A stretch of 64,000 nucleotides of DNA, taken from Ambrosia x helenae (lineage: Eukaryota; Streptophyta; Magnoliopsida; Asterales; Asteraceae). Numbering within the stretch: position 1 is the stretch's first letter; each line of letters begins with the position of its first letter. The DNA is taken from the NCBI GenBank assembly GCA_030844895.1, contig CM061223.1:33389435-33453434 (forward strand), read 5' to 3'. Under the pieces are notes generated by a model. It was not told where the DNA came from, did no database searches, and saw only the letters and a program-made list of their open reading frames with translations. This document shows positions 32,859 to 44,857 of the stretch, one piece after another. The translations under genes were made by a program, and so were the position numbers.

Positions 32859-33723
32859 ATGGCTGAACAACAAAACCCAGAGAAGGAGGTACAAGATACA
32901 GAGAAATCTAAGAACCAAAGGAGTTGTTATTCGAACCACTTCATAATTGCTGTGCATTTCTCGGTGAAGTCAAGCAATATGAAGAATTCTCAGGCATGAT
33001 AGAGTTTTTAAAGAGAAGCAGAGTGATCTATGCTCTTGCTACACCGAAGACAATCTACAAAGATCATCATGTGGATTTCTGTAAGAGAGCGGTGATTAAT
33101 TTCTAGGATAACAAGTCAGCAATTCAGAGCTATATTTAAGGACAGCTTGTTCTTGTAACTGAAGAAGACATTCGGGAAGCTTTACATTGAGGGATTCTCC
33201 AACTGATCCTACTGAATTATCCTGGATGGAGCAAAGAAAGTGTTTTCTAAGGATTAAGTACAACGCTCCAATCACTGACTGTCTACTACACAAAGGAAAG
33301 CTGTGTCCACATTACAAGTATCTACTACATGTGATTCTACATGTATTTAGACCAGTAAGAGGAGGATACGACGTGCTGAGAAAGAGTTTGTGCTCCTTGG
33401 TTGTTGCTTTGATTTTGAACAAGTCGTTTAACGTGTCTGGGATGATCTTTGAGCATTTAATGAAAGTTTTGAAGGGTTTGAAGACTGATAAGTTTCTTTT
33501 ATATCCAAGATTTCTCCAGATGACATTTGATCTCAAGTATCCTGAATTGAAAAAGGATCCGGTGCAGATTGTTTATCAAACTGATATGAGTATCACTTCT
33601 TTGAGCAGAATGAAAGCTTATAAAGGTGTTCCTGCTGATCAACAACCACCTTATAAGAATCTGTTTGGACATTTGAGAGATGTTGCTTACAAGGATCCAT
33701 GTCAAAACAAAAGCAAGGAATGA
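32859..33723 (+). pseudogene. Element D ORF3, N-terminal domain
   Basis: ATG at 32859 (MAEQQNPEKEV). The frame shifts near 32925 to LFEPLHNCCAFLGEVKQYEE and FLKRSRVIYALATPKTIYKD, with stops near 33103 and 33137. The best block (33187-33723) has QRKCFLRIKYNAPITDCLL, YKYLLHVILHVFRPVRGGY, LCSLVVALILNKSFNVSG and LLYPRFLQMTFDLKYPEL. It is the same protein as at 986-1882, and its fold is shared with 41480-42421. It ends at KDPCQNKSKE by a frame change into the next part. No enzyme motif is visible. The short hydrophobic stretches are not long enough to call a membrane span. Confidence 0.75.
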
Positions 33724-36408
33724 TAAGTGATTCTGATTCTGATAGTCCTTTATTTCCAGTTGACAAAGATGCTAAGCGAAAGTGTCAAGTTATCAACAAA
33801 GGTGCTAAGTCTGATAAAGGGAAAAAGAAGGTTGATGAAGTTGAACCAAAAAAGAAGAAATCAGTGAAAGGAAAAGGTAAAGCTAAGACGATATTAGTTG
33901 ATGAAGAGTCTGCTGATTCAGAAGAGACTCAAGATGAAGCTGAATGGGATTCAGGTAATGAAACGATCAAGATCACTAAACCCAAGGCCACTGTGGTTGG
34001 TGAGATTGAAAGTTTGAACAAAGCTATTGAAGAAGAAAACCAGGGGAATAGAGAATTGGATTATGAAGATTTGAATTTGACAATTGATGATCTTGATTTA
34101 GTTGGATCTCCTGTGGCTGGTGAGAAGATTAAGAAAGCCAGAAGCAAAACTATGGCTAAGAAGGATAATCCTAGAAAGAAGAGAGACAGGGAGATTGATT
34201 TACTAGTTGTTGGAAAGAAAGTACCAGCAATTGGAAGTTCGAAAGATACAACACCCGTCGCATCCCCAGCAGTGAAGAAAACGAAAGTTGTTCAGGAGGA
34301 AGTTATAGTGAATCCAACTCCAGCTCTTGAAAACTTTTCTAGCTTGTTGAAGACTGTGTTAGAACAAGTGCAGAAGAAGACTGCTACAACAACTGCTGAA
34401 TCATCTTCACCACAGGTTACAGGTTCAAGTGAAATCATGGAAGCTATGAATCATCAAATTGAGAACGTAATGAAGGCGTTTAATCAAGAACAGGCTGAGA
34501 TTAAACAGATGAGAGAAGATGAGAAAACAATGTTTCAGATTGTTTTATCCTCCAAAGCTAATCAAGAAGAGAGTAAAGCAAAAGTCAAAGAACATGAATC
34601 AAAGAATCTGATGTTGATTACACGTATTAAGAGAAACACTAAGAAAATCAAGCTGCTTCAGATTGAAAATAAAAAGATCAAGTCAGACAACAAAAGTCTA
34701 AGAAAGATGATTGACGATCTATACTCTAATGCTCCATAGCTAAAGGGTAGTGAAGAGGAAGAGGATAAAGAAGAACAGCAGGTTGATTATGAACCTTCTG
34801 ATGATGAAGAAGAAGATGATGATGATGCACGAGGTAAGACTGGTGAAAAGAAAGATGATAAAGGTGATGATGATGATAGTTCTGATGATGATGATCAAGA
34901 CACTGACTAGTATAGATATGAGAAGAGAGAACTGATAAAGGAGACACGGGTGAGTCTAGTTCTAAAAAGACACCTGGTGAGAATGTTGATGATGATAATA
35001 GCATCTTTTGGACTGAGAAGATTAGATCTTTGTCTGATGAAGACAAGAACTTATATCGTCAGACGTTACAGAAGAATGCTTGGAGGATTGAGTTAACTGG
35101 AAGATTTCCTGAGATCTTTGAATCAGCGGATATGAGATATGAATTGGAATACAATGATCCTGATTTGGAAGATGGGGAAGTGTCTGCTGCTGTGTCTAAA
35201 GAGATTTTAGAAGGTTTGGCAAAGCAGATAGGGAAGTCTCTAGAAGAAGTTATGAATGATAAAGAGATTCTTGATATTCCAGAAAAAGATGCAGGTGATC
35301 ACTCAGATGATAGAGATACTCCAGTTTTTGAAGACATTGAGATTGAGGATATTACGAGTGCAGAATATCTGGAGCATTTTAGAGAAAAAGAGAAGGGTGT
35401 GATACCTGAGATGAATGAAGAAACACTTGATGAAGCTGAGAAGCTTGCTAAGAAAAAGAGCAAGAAGATTTTGGATGAAGTGTTTGATAAAGATGCTAAT
35501 CAGAAACCAATCTTTCAACAATCTGATGACTTGAAAGATTTGTGGAGAAAATTGAAAGAAAAAGAGGCAAACAGACCAAAGGCAGAATACAAGGAGGTTT
35601 CTACAAATATCATAATGAACTGTTCAAAGGCAGAGCTTTGGGATGGAAATATCTCAGACAGTTACGTTGCATAGGTGTGAAGTGAGAGAAGGTAATTCTG
35701 TACTTTCACAGGTTCCATGATATTAAAACCTTGCCGTACTGGGCTGTAAGGGATATCTGTAGACATACGATGAGTGGTGCTTCTGTTAACAATGATGTTG
35801 TTGGTTATTTTGCTGATAAAATGTCTTGGAAAAGCAGAACTAGGTGGAACTTGTTCAAGCCTCAATATCCGAAAAGGAAAGTTTACAAAGAGGTTGATCC
35901 TATTACTGGTCTGAACAAGGTGACATTGAAATACAAACCTGCTATTGTGCTGAAACGGATTCCTTTGATGCCGATTCAACAACATTTCAGCAAAGAGTTT
36001 GTGTTATGGTACTATGACTGGAGAACAGCTGAAGCAGTTATCTTGTTGAAGAATGCAGGTGTTAAGGAAGCATTCAAGAAGATACATATTTTTGATCCTA
36101 TATGGCTTATCAATTGCATGTATGAAGACATTATAATGTTGTATTACAATCCAATCTACTGTGAAGAGAAAGATATGGAGCAAGCGATGAAATATCATAG
36201 AGTTGTGTGCTTTTGTTTTGCATGGGATGTCAATGCGGGGTTTGAATTTGATAAGAAGCTGGGAAAATACGTGAAGATTAGTAAAGTGAAAAAAAGTTCA
36301 ACGAAACGTCATTTAGAACCGGAGATGAGCAAACAACAGAAGAAAGCTCTCCGAATCAAACGGTTGAACAAGGCGCTTGATCAAGAAAGACTACAATCCA
36401 AGCAATAG
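33699..36408 (+). pseudogene. Element D ORF3, charged middle and C-terminal domain
   Basis: 33699-34739 is a Lys/Glu/Ser-rich segment ending in a coiled coil (EAMNHQIENVMKAFNQEQAE and on). 34750-35020 is a very acidic GAT-repeat stretch, out of frame. 35030-35674 continues with LYRQTLQKNAWRIELTGRFP and an acidic helix. 35731-36408 is a distinct C-terminal domain: YWAVRDICRHTMSGASVNN, RWNLFKPQYPKRKVYKEVD, FVLWYYDWRTAEAVILLK and HIFDPIWLINCMYEDIIMLY, ending with a basic tail. The stop is two bases before the PPT, so ORF3 fills the element to its 3' LTR. Three frame breaks are needed along its length. The C-terminal domain is unknown to me. Confidence 0.72.
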
Positions 36409-36410
36409 TC

Positions 36411-36419
36411 AAGGGGGAG
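36411..36419 (+). other. Polypurine tract of element D
   Basis: AAGGGGGAG, two bases before the LTR start TGTAAGTGC at 36422. Confidence 0.85.
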
Positions 36420-36421
36420 TT

Positions 36422-36922
36422 TGTAAGTGCACGGAATGTGACTATCGCCTTTGGATTGTCTATATAGTGTTTATGGAAGATTTTGTGTTGATAATATTCC
36501 TATTCGACCTGTCCAGGGGTCGAAGGAGTCTTTCAGAGGGTCGAAGGAAGCTTTGTCATGAAGTTTGTTTGGTTCAAGGTTGTGTCAGGGTCGAAGGACA
36601 CGTTCGACCAATACGTGGGGTCGAACGTGTAGTTTATATAAACAAAAATTTTAGTTTTATGATTACGTTTTTGGTCATTTGGTCTAGAGGTCGAGTGTGT
36701 GTTCTCTCTAGGTTCTGGAACTTTCTGAGTTTGATCTATTTCATTGTAAACACTATCTAACATGTTTATTAACAATGTTTATGAATGAAATGATTATTAA
36801 AAGGTATTTGATTATATTCTGATTTGATTTCTATCATATTGCATACTGTCTAGGGTTTCCACACCTGGATTGTTTCACTTGTATGATCACTTAGTCATTT
36901 TCTATAAAACCAATCCTCTACA
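36422..36922 (+). repeat. 3' LTR of copia element D (501 bp)
   Basis: It begins TGTAAGTGCACGG and ends CCTCTACA, matching the LTR of element A (503 bp) in both ends. TTATATAAA at 36634-36642 is the likely TATA box. Motifs of the TTCGACC/GGTCGAA type (36497-36695) lie before and around it. The sequence just after it is GAGTGGATCCAAACC, which resembles a PBS in place, though not a Met-tRNA match. Confidence 0.87.
36497..36695. repeat. TTCGACC/GGTCGAA motif cluster 8, in the LTR
   Basis: TTCGACCTG, GGTCGAAGG (three copies), CGTTCGACC and GGTCGAACG occur within 200 bases, around the TATA box. Confidence 0.72.
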
Positions 36923-38487
36923 GAGTGGATCCAAACCTGCAAGTTATCAGGTTTTGATCTAAAACAAGTACTTTGAATTATGAAATCTACACTGATGATT
37001 TCTTTACCTGAACAGTTGGGTTAATACCAACAATTTTTATAACTTCATGTTTAATCCAACATATTCCTTTATCCGTGTATTGTAACCCTATAAAGTCATT
37101 GTAAGCAGAGTAAAAACCCATTTTTACAGAAGGGTCTGATTAAAACTTTAAGTTTCTCTATGCAAATGACAAAATAATCTTTCATACTAAAACTTAACTT
37201 TGAAACCTATCTTTTGAAAATGATCAAGACTTCTTTTAACTCTCACTCACATTATAATATTCTACCATAGTTCACAGAATCTGATAAATATTTCAAGTTT
37301 CATTTCACTAATGATCATATTCAAAAAAATTTCAAATCATCAAATCAAGTCTTACACACCTCATCCCATGCTTTTCAATCCTTATACTCATCATCTTATG
37401 TTTGTTCAAGCTCAATATCATATTTGTTAGACTTTTTTCCATGATCTCACTGTTCACCTACTAAAATAGATTTTCAAAAACCATGAACCTATGGACACTT
37501 GTCACAAAATGAAATTTGAGAAATACTGGCAAATTTCTCAAAAGAGGGAGAAATGGAGATACATTTTTGTGTCAGAAAGCTCTTCCAGCCAGGATACATC
37601 TAACAAAAATTGGAAGGCAAAAAAGATGCTTTCTATTAAAGCGGTGGTTGTGAACTCAAAATAGGGCCACTACCCCTACCTATCAAAAAATTTTAAAGTA
37701 ATGAAGCAGCTCAAATCAAGCATGCATAGGATACTGTTCCTGTGCAAAGGATTATGGAAATACCAATTGAGTTGTGAACTCAAAGTAGGGCCACTACCAC
37801 TACCTATCTAAGGAGAAACAGCCTCATATAGTAACCCAAGGAAGAAATCACCCATAAAGACATTTTTAAATGTCATATCATCAGTCCACCCCACCTAATC
37901 AAAACAAGGTAATTTAGGAAGACGAGGTCCCTGAACAACACCTAATGAAGACACAATTTCATCAAAATACTGGGGTTACTTCATCACACCTAGTCTTAGT
38001 ACCTAGTACCTACACCAAGCCTAAACCACTCAGATGTTATTCAATGTCGGCATAATAGCCAAAAAGGGAAGCCCATGAATAATTTGATGACTATTTTGAA
38101 CATCATTTTGCAAGTATGATCCCAAGCCTAATCTACTTGTTTAATACATCTAAGTTCTTCATTGCCAAACATACAGAAAATATTCATCAAGGTGGGATAG
38201 CATATTCATAAATAATGATAAAATCTAAATGAACACAAAAATGAGATAAAGACTCAAATTAAGCTCAGATGCAATACTTTACCTGATCCTAACCCACATG
38301 AAGAAGATGTTAAATATAGCACAGATATGCCCACATGCTAAGATTATAAGTGTGGCTTCTACTCGTCTAATAGATCTCATTAATCACAAGTTGATAGTAG
38401 ACACATAAGTAAGACAACCTTGAACGCAACAACAGTATGCACTCATTGAGTGACTAAACTGCTTGAAGTCCTTAGTACAAAGAAAAA
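36923..38487 (+). other. Left part of an older element (E), non-coding
   Basis: No ORF. A direct repeat of 38 bases, GTTGTGAACTCAAA then TAGGGCCACTACC, occurs at 37647-37684 and 37771-37808. Element B inserted at its right end (AGGGC, 38488-38492); the same sequence resumes at 55608. The piece plus 55613-56625 probably formed one internal region in front of the LTR at 56626. That is an inference from the insertion, not from homology. Confidence 0.45.
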
Positions 38488-38492
38488 AGGGC

Positions 38493-39160
38493 TGTTGGAT
38501 CAATTATGCTCTTTAACAGTTTACTTGCATATGAACACTTATGTGTTTTGTAAGTTTGATAAGTTTTGCACAGCGGAATAAGTTAATAAAGTTTCACTAT
38601 CAACGGGAGTTATTACTCCCCCTGAATGTTTGCAAACTAAAGACAAGTTTAATGAGAATCTAAGTATTGAATGTAAATGACAATAAATAAGCAAATAGAT
38701 TCTCAGTTAATGAAATGCAAATAACAAGTGAGAGTTTTGAAGGAATTCAGTTGTCAATTAAAATCAATCTCCAAAATAGTGGGATGAACCCATCTATTTA
38801 TAGACCAGCAGATACATACAACTTGTTCATAACTTTACACAAAAGCAATACTACAACAGGCTGTAGTCTTGCAACTTGTACAAAATGATAAAGTAATAAT
38901 AAACAATTAAAGTACTGAAACATAAGGGCGGTGGAAAGATTCTATTACAAGTGCTGATGAATGACAAACTACTGATGAGTAGTTTGTCTTCAGTAGTTCT
39001 GCAGTAGACTTTTCTGGTTTGACTTCAGAACTTCTGATCTATCTTCTTCAGTACTTGTTTCTTCGTTCTTCAGTAGTTCTATACTTAGATTAATTTGGCA
39101 GAAGTATGAATTAGACTAAGGTTTGCAAAAGTGGTTTCTTCAATCCTTTCTGTCCTTACA
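38493..39160 (-). repeat. 3' LTR of element B (668 bp)
   Basis: TGTTGGATC...CCTTACA in plus reading; TATA box CTATTTATAG (minus reading CTATAAATAG) at 38794-38803. It lacks a stretch of about 23 bases (around GAATCTTTCTTCAGTACTTG) that both other LTR copies have. AGTAGTTCT-type repeats are frequent near its upstream end. Confidence 0.9.
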
Positions 39161-39170
39161 ATCTCCCCTA
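39161..39170 (-). other. Polypurine tract of element B
   Basis: TAGGGGAGAT on the minus strand, directly before the LTR. Confidence 0.85.
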
Positions 39171-39264
39171 GATTGATGAAGCCAAAACCATATCTAATTC
39201 CTTATTGTTTTCTTCTTCTGTCTTCAACTATCTTCCATATTTCTTTGAACATGGATATCTTTAG

Positions 39265-42200
39265 TTAATTCAGCTGTTCATTTGTGAGAGATCCTTGTTC
39301 AGGTTCAAGATGTTGAATTGTAAGCAAGTCTTGTGTTGATAGATTCTTCAGTTCATTCATGGATTTGAAGGCCTTGCTTGAACGATCTCTTCTTGTTACC
39401 AATACTGAGTTAGAATCAGTAAAGTACCATTTTATGATCAAAACTTTAGATCTGTCAAAATCTGAAGTATAAGGGACCATGTTGGATCCCTGGGATGTTC
39501 CTGAGTGTTGGATGTTCTCGACTTCAGTGACTCTCAGGTGGGTTCACTTCTGTCTTCTGTTTGCACCACATCAGGTATTTTAAATGTAGGTAAGTGATGT
39601 TCAGTAATTACCTTTGTGTGCAGTCTATCAGTTACAGTCTTCTGGATTTGGTAAGGAAATGTTGAAGGGTCCCTGAACTGTGTTATCAGAGGCTTTTCTT
39701 CAATATCAAAGTCTCCTTATACAACTGTGTTGCCTTCTAGCAACACCATCTTGAAGTCAGTCTTTGTATTGTCCTCTGGCTTTCTTTTGGTAGCAGGGTT
39801 TGATTGTTTAACACCAGAAGTTCTAACTACTGAAGTTGATACTTCAGAAGTTTTGTACTTCTCTGGATTTGCAGCCTTGTCAGCCTTGAATCTTTTATAT
39901 GTGTCCAGTAGTTTGTCTTCTCTCCATTTTGACACTAAGGCTTTTGAACCATAGTTATTGGCTACCAACTCATCAATTATCTCTGCTCTCTTTGCTTTTC
40001 TATCCTTTTCAGTTGCAATCTTGTCAGCAACAAGTTGAGCTCTTCTTGTTAGCTCATCTGTGGAGAGCCCTTTGATTGAATAGGCTTTAGTCTTGCTGTT
40101 CTTTGTAATAAAAGACACCAGTTGTTGTCTTTTGTCTTCTTCAGCAACTCTTTCAATCTCAGCTTGTCTTTCAACTCTGCTTCATAAGCTTCAAGCTTTT
40201 CAGTGTAGCTCATGTCTTCCCTTGCTTCCAGACTGTTCCAGATCTCATCTTCCTTAGCCTTTCTTTGAGCTGCAAGTAAACTCTTCTCTAGTAGTTCTTT
40301 GGACATTGAAATTGGAGAAGGGTTTAGTACAGGCTTTGGAATGGTTGTATGCCTTGGAATAGGAGTTGGTTGTTGTTCAGTTGGCTTGGAAGGCTCTTCA
40401 GTTGTTTGTATGTTGGAAGTGTTAACTACTGAAGTGTTGATAGAAGTATCAACTACTGAAGGATTGTCTTCAGTACTTTCTGTGTCTTCAGAAGTTTCTT
40501 CATTATGGCCTTGGGAAGTTTCAGCTTCAACTTTAGTTCTAGAAACAAGCCTATCTTGAGCTTCTTTTTGTTTTTGGGCTTTTTCTAGCAGTTGTTGTTA
40601 TAGAGCCACTCTTGCCTTTTTCCTGGCTTCCAGTGACTGCTTTGGCTCCTTAATCTTCTCCCCATTTTTGGCTTCATCCACTTCTGGAAGCCTGCCAGGT
40701 TGAGAAGTTCTACCAGATAACTCAGCAAGCTATCTTGAATTGTTGTCAATTTTGTTGGACAGCTCACCTAGTTTCTTGTTTATCCCCTCAAATTGAGTTG
40801 TGGTTTTCAACTCCCAAGAAGTTGTGAAAGATTTGAGGTGATTGGCTATTAGGGTGTTCATCATCTGGTATAGGGCACCATCTGGGCTGCATAGGTGGTT
40901 CAGGTCTATGCTTGATGACCCAGGGAATTGGGTAGGCATTTTTAGTGAGGGGGGTGTTTTGGGGTGATCTTCAAGATGTACTGAAGATGCCACTTTGGGG
41001 GAATCAGGGATCAAGTGGACTTTAACCTGATCTGGTGTGACCAGCTCTTTGAGCTTAGAGACACCAGGTGCAGGACCTTCACTAGCAGCCGTCAATTCAT
41101 GTTTTGTGGACTGTGAATCATCATCCAAATTAATGGAATCATTTGAATCCCTGATAACATCCTCAATGAGGACATTATCAGTTGTATCATGAGCTGGGCC
41201 CAACCCAGTTGTCTCATGAACCTCTTTTTCTTGGTTCTGAGGATTTCCTACGTCAGGCATAAAGCCTTCATCAGTAGTTGCCACAAGTGAGGTCTTAGCT
41301 ATGTTACTTCTGTCCTCAGGTCCACCACTGGGTGGTAAATGAGTAGTAGATGCCTCAAATGTACCTAAGGTCTCTAAGTTTGGGCTTAGAAACCCTGGTT
41401 CATCCTCATCTCTTGGGTTAGGGCTAAAGACATCCTCATTCATGTCAAAGTCTGAGGGTATGTCCCCTGTTTGATGTGGTTATTGGGGACTGACATGTTC
41501 TGATGGGATAGTCTCTTTTAGCCCAGAGAGAAGTTTGGCTATTTCTATGGTTGATGGTTCTGGTTTAGTAGTATGGGGTAATGTTTCAGCAGTTTCAAAA
41601 GAAGAGTGAGTAGTTATGGGTTGCTTGAATTTCTTTCTTTTGAAAAGAATGGTAATAGGGGCTCTTGTTGGGGTTTGAGATGGATGAGACTGAGAGGATG
41701 TTTCAGTCACATCTTTAACAAGTGCAGATTGCACATCAGCAGTTTCAGTCATCTCAACCTCCTGAACTGCCTTTCTTTTAAGGTTGGTGGGTTTGGGTTT
41801 TTGTTGTTTTGTTTTCTTGGCCTTTTTGGGTGAGGGTTTGGAAGATGATGGTTCCATGGGGACAGTTTCTTGTTCCCCTTGGTCATCTTCTGGCCAGGCA
41901 GCCGGTTTGTTATGCCTTAAGTCTGCTTGTGAGGTTAATGGGTTTAAAACAGTTGTTTTCCCAAAAAGCACCCCATCTCCAAGTTCTTTAATTATGCAAT
42001 GCATTATAAACCTTGGATACAACAAAAACTTCTTTTTAGAATTTAGGTGATGTAACACCAACTCATTAAAGAAAAGTGTTGATGCCCTGAATTTTGTTTC
42101 ATTCACAATGGAATGAAAAATTGGTTGAAAAGTAGAGGGCATCTGATCATAAGATCCAGTTTTTGGACTCAGGCACATGATTATGTAATGAAACAAAAGT

Positions 42201-42601
42201 TTGTATTTTGGTTCAAAATATTTCTTAAAAATGGTTGCATGTGAGAGAGTACCTTGGTAACCACACTCTGTCATGGTTAAATGAATTTCAGAGTTTGGAA
42301 ATTGATCTGGGACATCCACATCATCCAGACCCAGTCTAATTCCCAAAGTTGCTGGTATGATTGCCATTACTTTCCCTTGGATAGTTGATTTGAGGGAAAT
42401 CACTTGATCATTCACTGTCACCGTCTCCGCTTTCGCCTAGAACTCATTAAGAGTTTCAGTATGGATTGGAGGATCAATGGTGAGGGTAGTGAAGTATTGG
42501 GATTTGACGACTAAATCAATGATTTCGTCGTATTGAGACCATGCTTAATGTTTCTCAAAGTAGCCTCTTTGATTGTGTCCCTGTTTTAGTGTAAGAGCCA
42601 T
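39265..42601 (-). pseudogene. Element B ORF3, broken
   Basis: Begins MALTLKQGHNQRGY at 42601, with stops near 42545 and 42440. The conserved block (42421-41480) has GYQGTLSHATIFKKYFEPKY, LLFHYIIMCLSPKTGSYDQM and KKKFLLYPRFIMHCIIKELG, matching the YPRF region of the ORF3 of A and D at low identity. A Lys-rich stretch (KKAKKTKQQKPKPTNLKRK), long acidic Pro/Ser/Thr segments (41443-40730) and Lys/Glu-rich coiled-coil parts (40306-39717) follow. No enzymatic motif. Its place between RNase H and the PPT is the same as in A and D. Function unknown. Confidence 0.72.
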
Positions 42602-43044
42602 GTGGTTTGTGTGTGGGTGGATCAAACAGTGTTTTTGTTTGCAGGTTAAGGGTTTGAGAGTGTTTTTGAGAGAGAAGGAGGGGAATTTTGCTTTTTGAAA
42701 GGATAAGTGTTGGAAAAAGTGTTTATCAGAAGTTTATAACCGCCTTAGGTCAAACTTCTGAATTGGGAAATGTCTGATTTACCCTTAATGACAAAACTGC
42801 TGATGAAGAACAACATTCATCAGTAGTTCCCATTTTCTCTTCAGTAGTTTGTTAACAACTGATGAGAATGTTTAAAAAGACTTTATTTATAACTTCTGAA
42901 GTTTATTTTATCAGAAGTTAATCATTTTTCAGAAAATATTCCCATACTGATGTTTTGTACATCAGTAGTTTCTCTCTTTTTGCTTTTCAGAAGTTTTAAA
43001 ACAAAACAGATTGAAGTGAAAAATAAAATATGTGCAAGAAACAC
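42602..43044 (-). other. Element B spacer between pol and ORF3
   Basis: No gene. Contains AGAAGTTT/CAGTAGTTT-type repeats in a loose array (42720-43000) and a CT-rich leader (CTCTCTCAAAAACACTCTC on the minus strand) 60-70 bases before ORF3. Confidence 0.55.
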
Positions 43045-44571
43045 TTACAAATTTAGCATCCCAAGCATGGATACTAACTTCTGAAATGTTGATGTGTCAA
43101 GGGGTTTAGTGAATATGTCAGCTATTTGATTAGCTGTTGTCACATGCTTCACTTCAATCTTGCCTTTTTCATAGCAATCCCTTATGAAATGATACCTGAT
43201 TTCAATATGTTTAGTCTTTGAGAACTGAACAGGATTTTGAATGATGCTAATGGAAGATTTACTGTCTACAAGTAATGGTGTCTTGGTCTCTTTGATTCCA
43301 TAATCAAGAAGTTGATATTAGAGCCATTGTATCTGTGATGTACAACTTGCAGCTGCAATGTATTTAGCTTCAGCAGTTGAAGTTGCAACAGATGTTTGTT
43401 TCTTTGATTGCCAGGACACTAGACAGTTTCCCAATAATTGATAACCACCAGATGTTGATTTTCTTGACATTTTGCACCCTTCATAGTCACTATCTGAAAA
43501 AGCTGATAACTTGGTATTGCTAGAAGCAGGATACCAAATTCCAAGTGTAGGAGTTCCTTTCAGATATCTGAATATTCTTTGGACTGCAATAAGGTGTGAT
43601 TCCCTAGGAGCTGATTGATATCTAGCACAGACACATGTTGAAAACATAATATCTGGTCTAGAAGCAGTTAGATATAAAAGGGAACCTATCATACATCTAT
43701 ACATGGTTTTATCAACCTATTTTCCTTGATCATCTGGTTCAACTTGTGTGGTTGGTGTCATGGGAGTGGAACATGATTTACATTCTTGTAAAGAAAATTT
43801 GTTCAATAATTATTTAACATACTTATATTGATGTATAAAAGTTCCATTTGTTTGTTGTTTAATCTGCAGTCCTAAAAAGTACTGCAGCTCTCCCATTGTA
43901 CTCATCTCAAATTTTCATTACATGAGTTTCTTAAAATCATCACACAGTTTTGTGTTTGTTGAACCAAATATGATATCATCAACATAAATTTGAATAAGTA
44001 AGACATGACTTCCAACATGTTTAATGAAAAGAGTTTTATCAATGTAGCCTCTTGTAAAGTTATTTTTGAGCAAAAAGTTGGAAAGTGTTTCATACCAGGC
44101 TCTAGGAGCCTGTTTTAGCCCATATAGAGCTTTGTAAAGTTTGTACACCCACTCAGGATGAGAAGGATCCTCAAACCTAGGTGGCTGACAGACATACACT
44201 TCCTCTTTGATCTTTCCATACAAAAATGCACTTTTAACATCCATTTGAAAAACTTTAATTTTGTTGGAAATAGCATAAGCCATAAATAACCTGATGGCTT
44301 CAAGTCTTGCAACTGGAGCAAAGGTTTCATCATAGTCAATTCCTTCTTCTTGAGAATAACCTTGTACCACCAGTCTTGCCTTGTTCTTAATAATCATACC
44401 AGCCTCATCTTGTTTGTTCCTGAAAACCCATCTTGTGCCAATTGGTAGCTTGTTTGGTGGTAAGGGACAGATTTCCCAGACCTGTTGCTTCTTGAATTGG
44501 AGCAACTCATCTTTCATAGCTTGCACCCAATTGTTGTCTTTGAGGACTTCTTGGTACTTCTTAGGTTCCAA
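43045..44571 (-). pseudogene. Copia element B reverse transcriptase and RNase H
   Basis: RT from LEPKKYQEVLKDNNWVQAM: LPIGTRWVFRNKQDEAGM, RLVVQGYSQEEGIDYDETFA, VFQMDVKSAFLYGKI, KALYGLKQAPRAWYETLS and the catalytic IYVDDIIFGSTN, ending with a TAA at 43915 where CAA or CAG is usual. The next part (43914-43705) is frame-broken. 43704-43318 has MIGSLLYLTASRPDIMFSTC and WYPASSNTKLSAFSDSDYEG, the start of RNase H. After a TAA at 43315-43317 it ends with HFIRDCYEKGKIEVKHV and DIFTKPLDTSTFQKL (stop 43045). RT itself is intact. Confidence 0.9.
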
Positions 44572-44857
44572 CTAAGAAATAAATGCTGAGAAGAAGCAAA
44601 AGTTAGAAAGCTGGTTTCTAGTGAGAACACCTGATGCAATATCACCCATGATTTGATCCAATGGATGATCCTTGTGTTCAATCATTTGTTGTAAACCACT
44701 AACAGGTGTAGGTGGCTCTTGTATTTCATCAAACAAACCACTGAGTTTTATAATGTTTGGTTCAGCTGTTTGAACATCTTCGGTAGTTGTGGGAGCTGAA
44801 ACAGATGTTTGAGTTTGTACATCAGCAGTTGTTGAATCAGAAGTTTGTGAAACTTCT
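44572..44857 (-). pseudogene. Element B integrase-RT linker, left of element C
   Basis: SGLFDEIQEPPTPVSGLQQM and HKDHPLDQIMGDIASGVLTR are the usual stretch before copia RT. Cut by element C at 44858; the other side starts at 50272. Confidence 0.7.

Noticed and set aside
34750..34912. GAT-repeat as independent acidic gene
   Set aside because: It continues the charged middle part of ORF3 of element D after a frame break.
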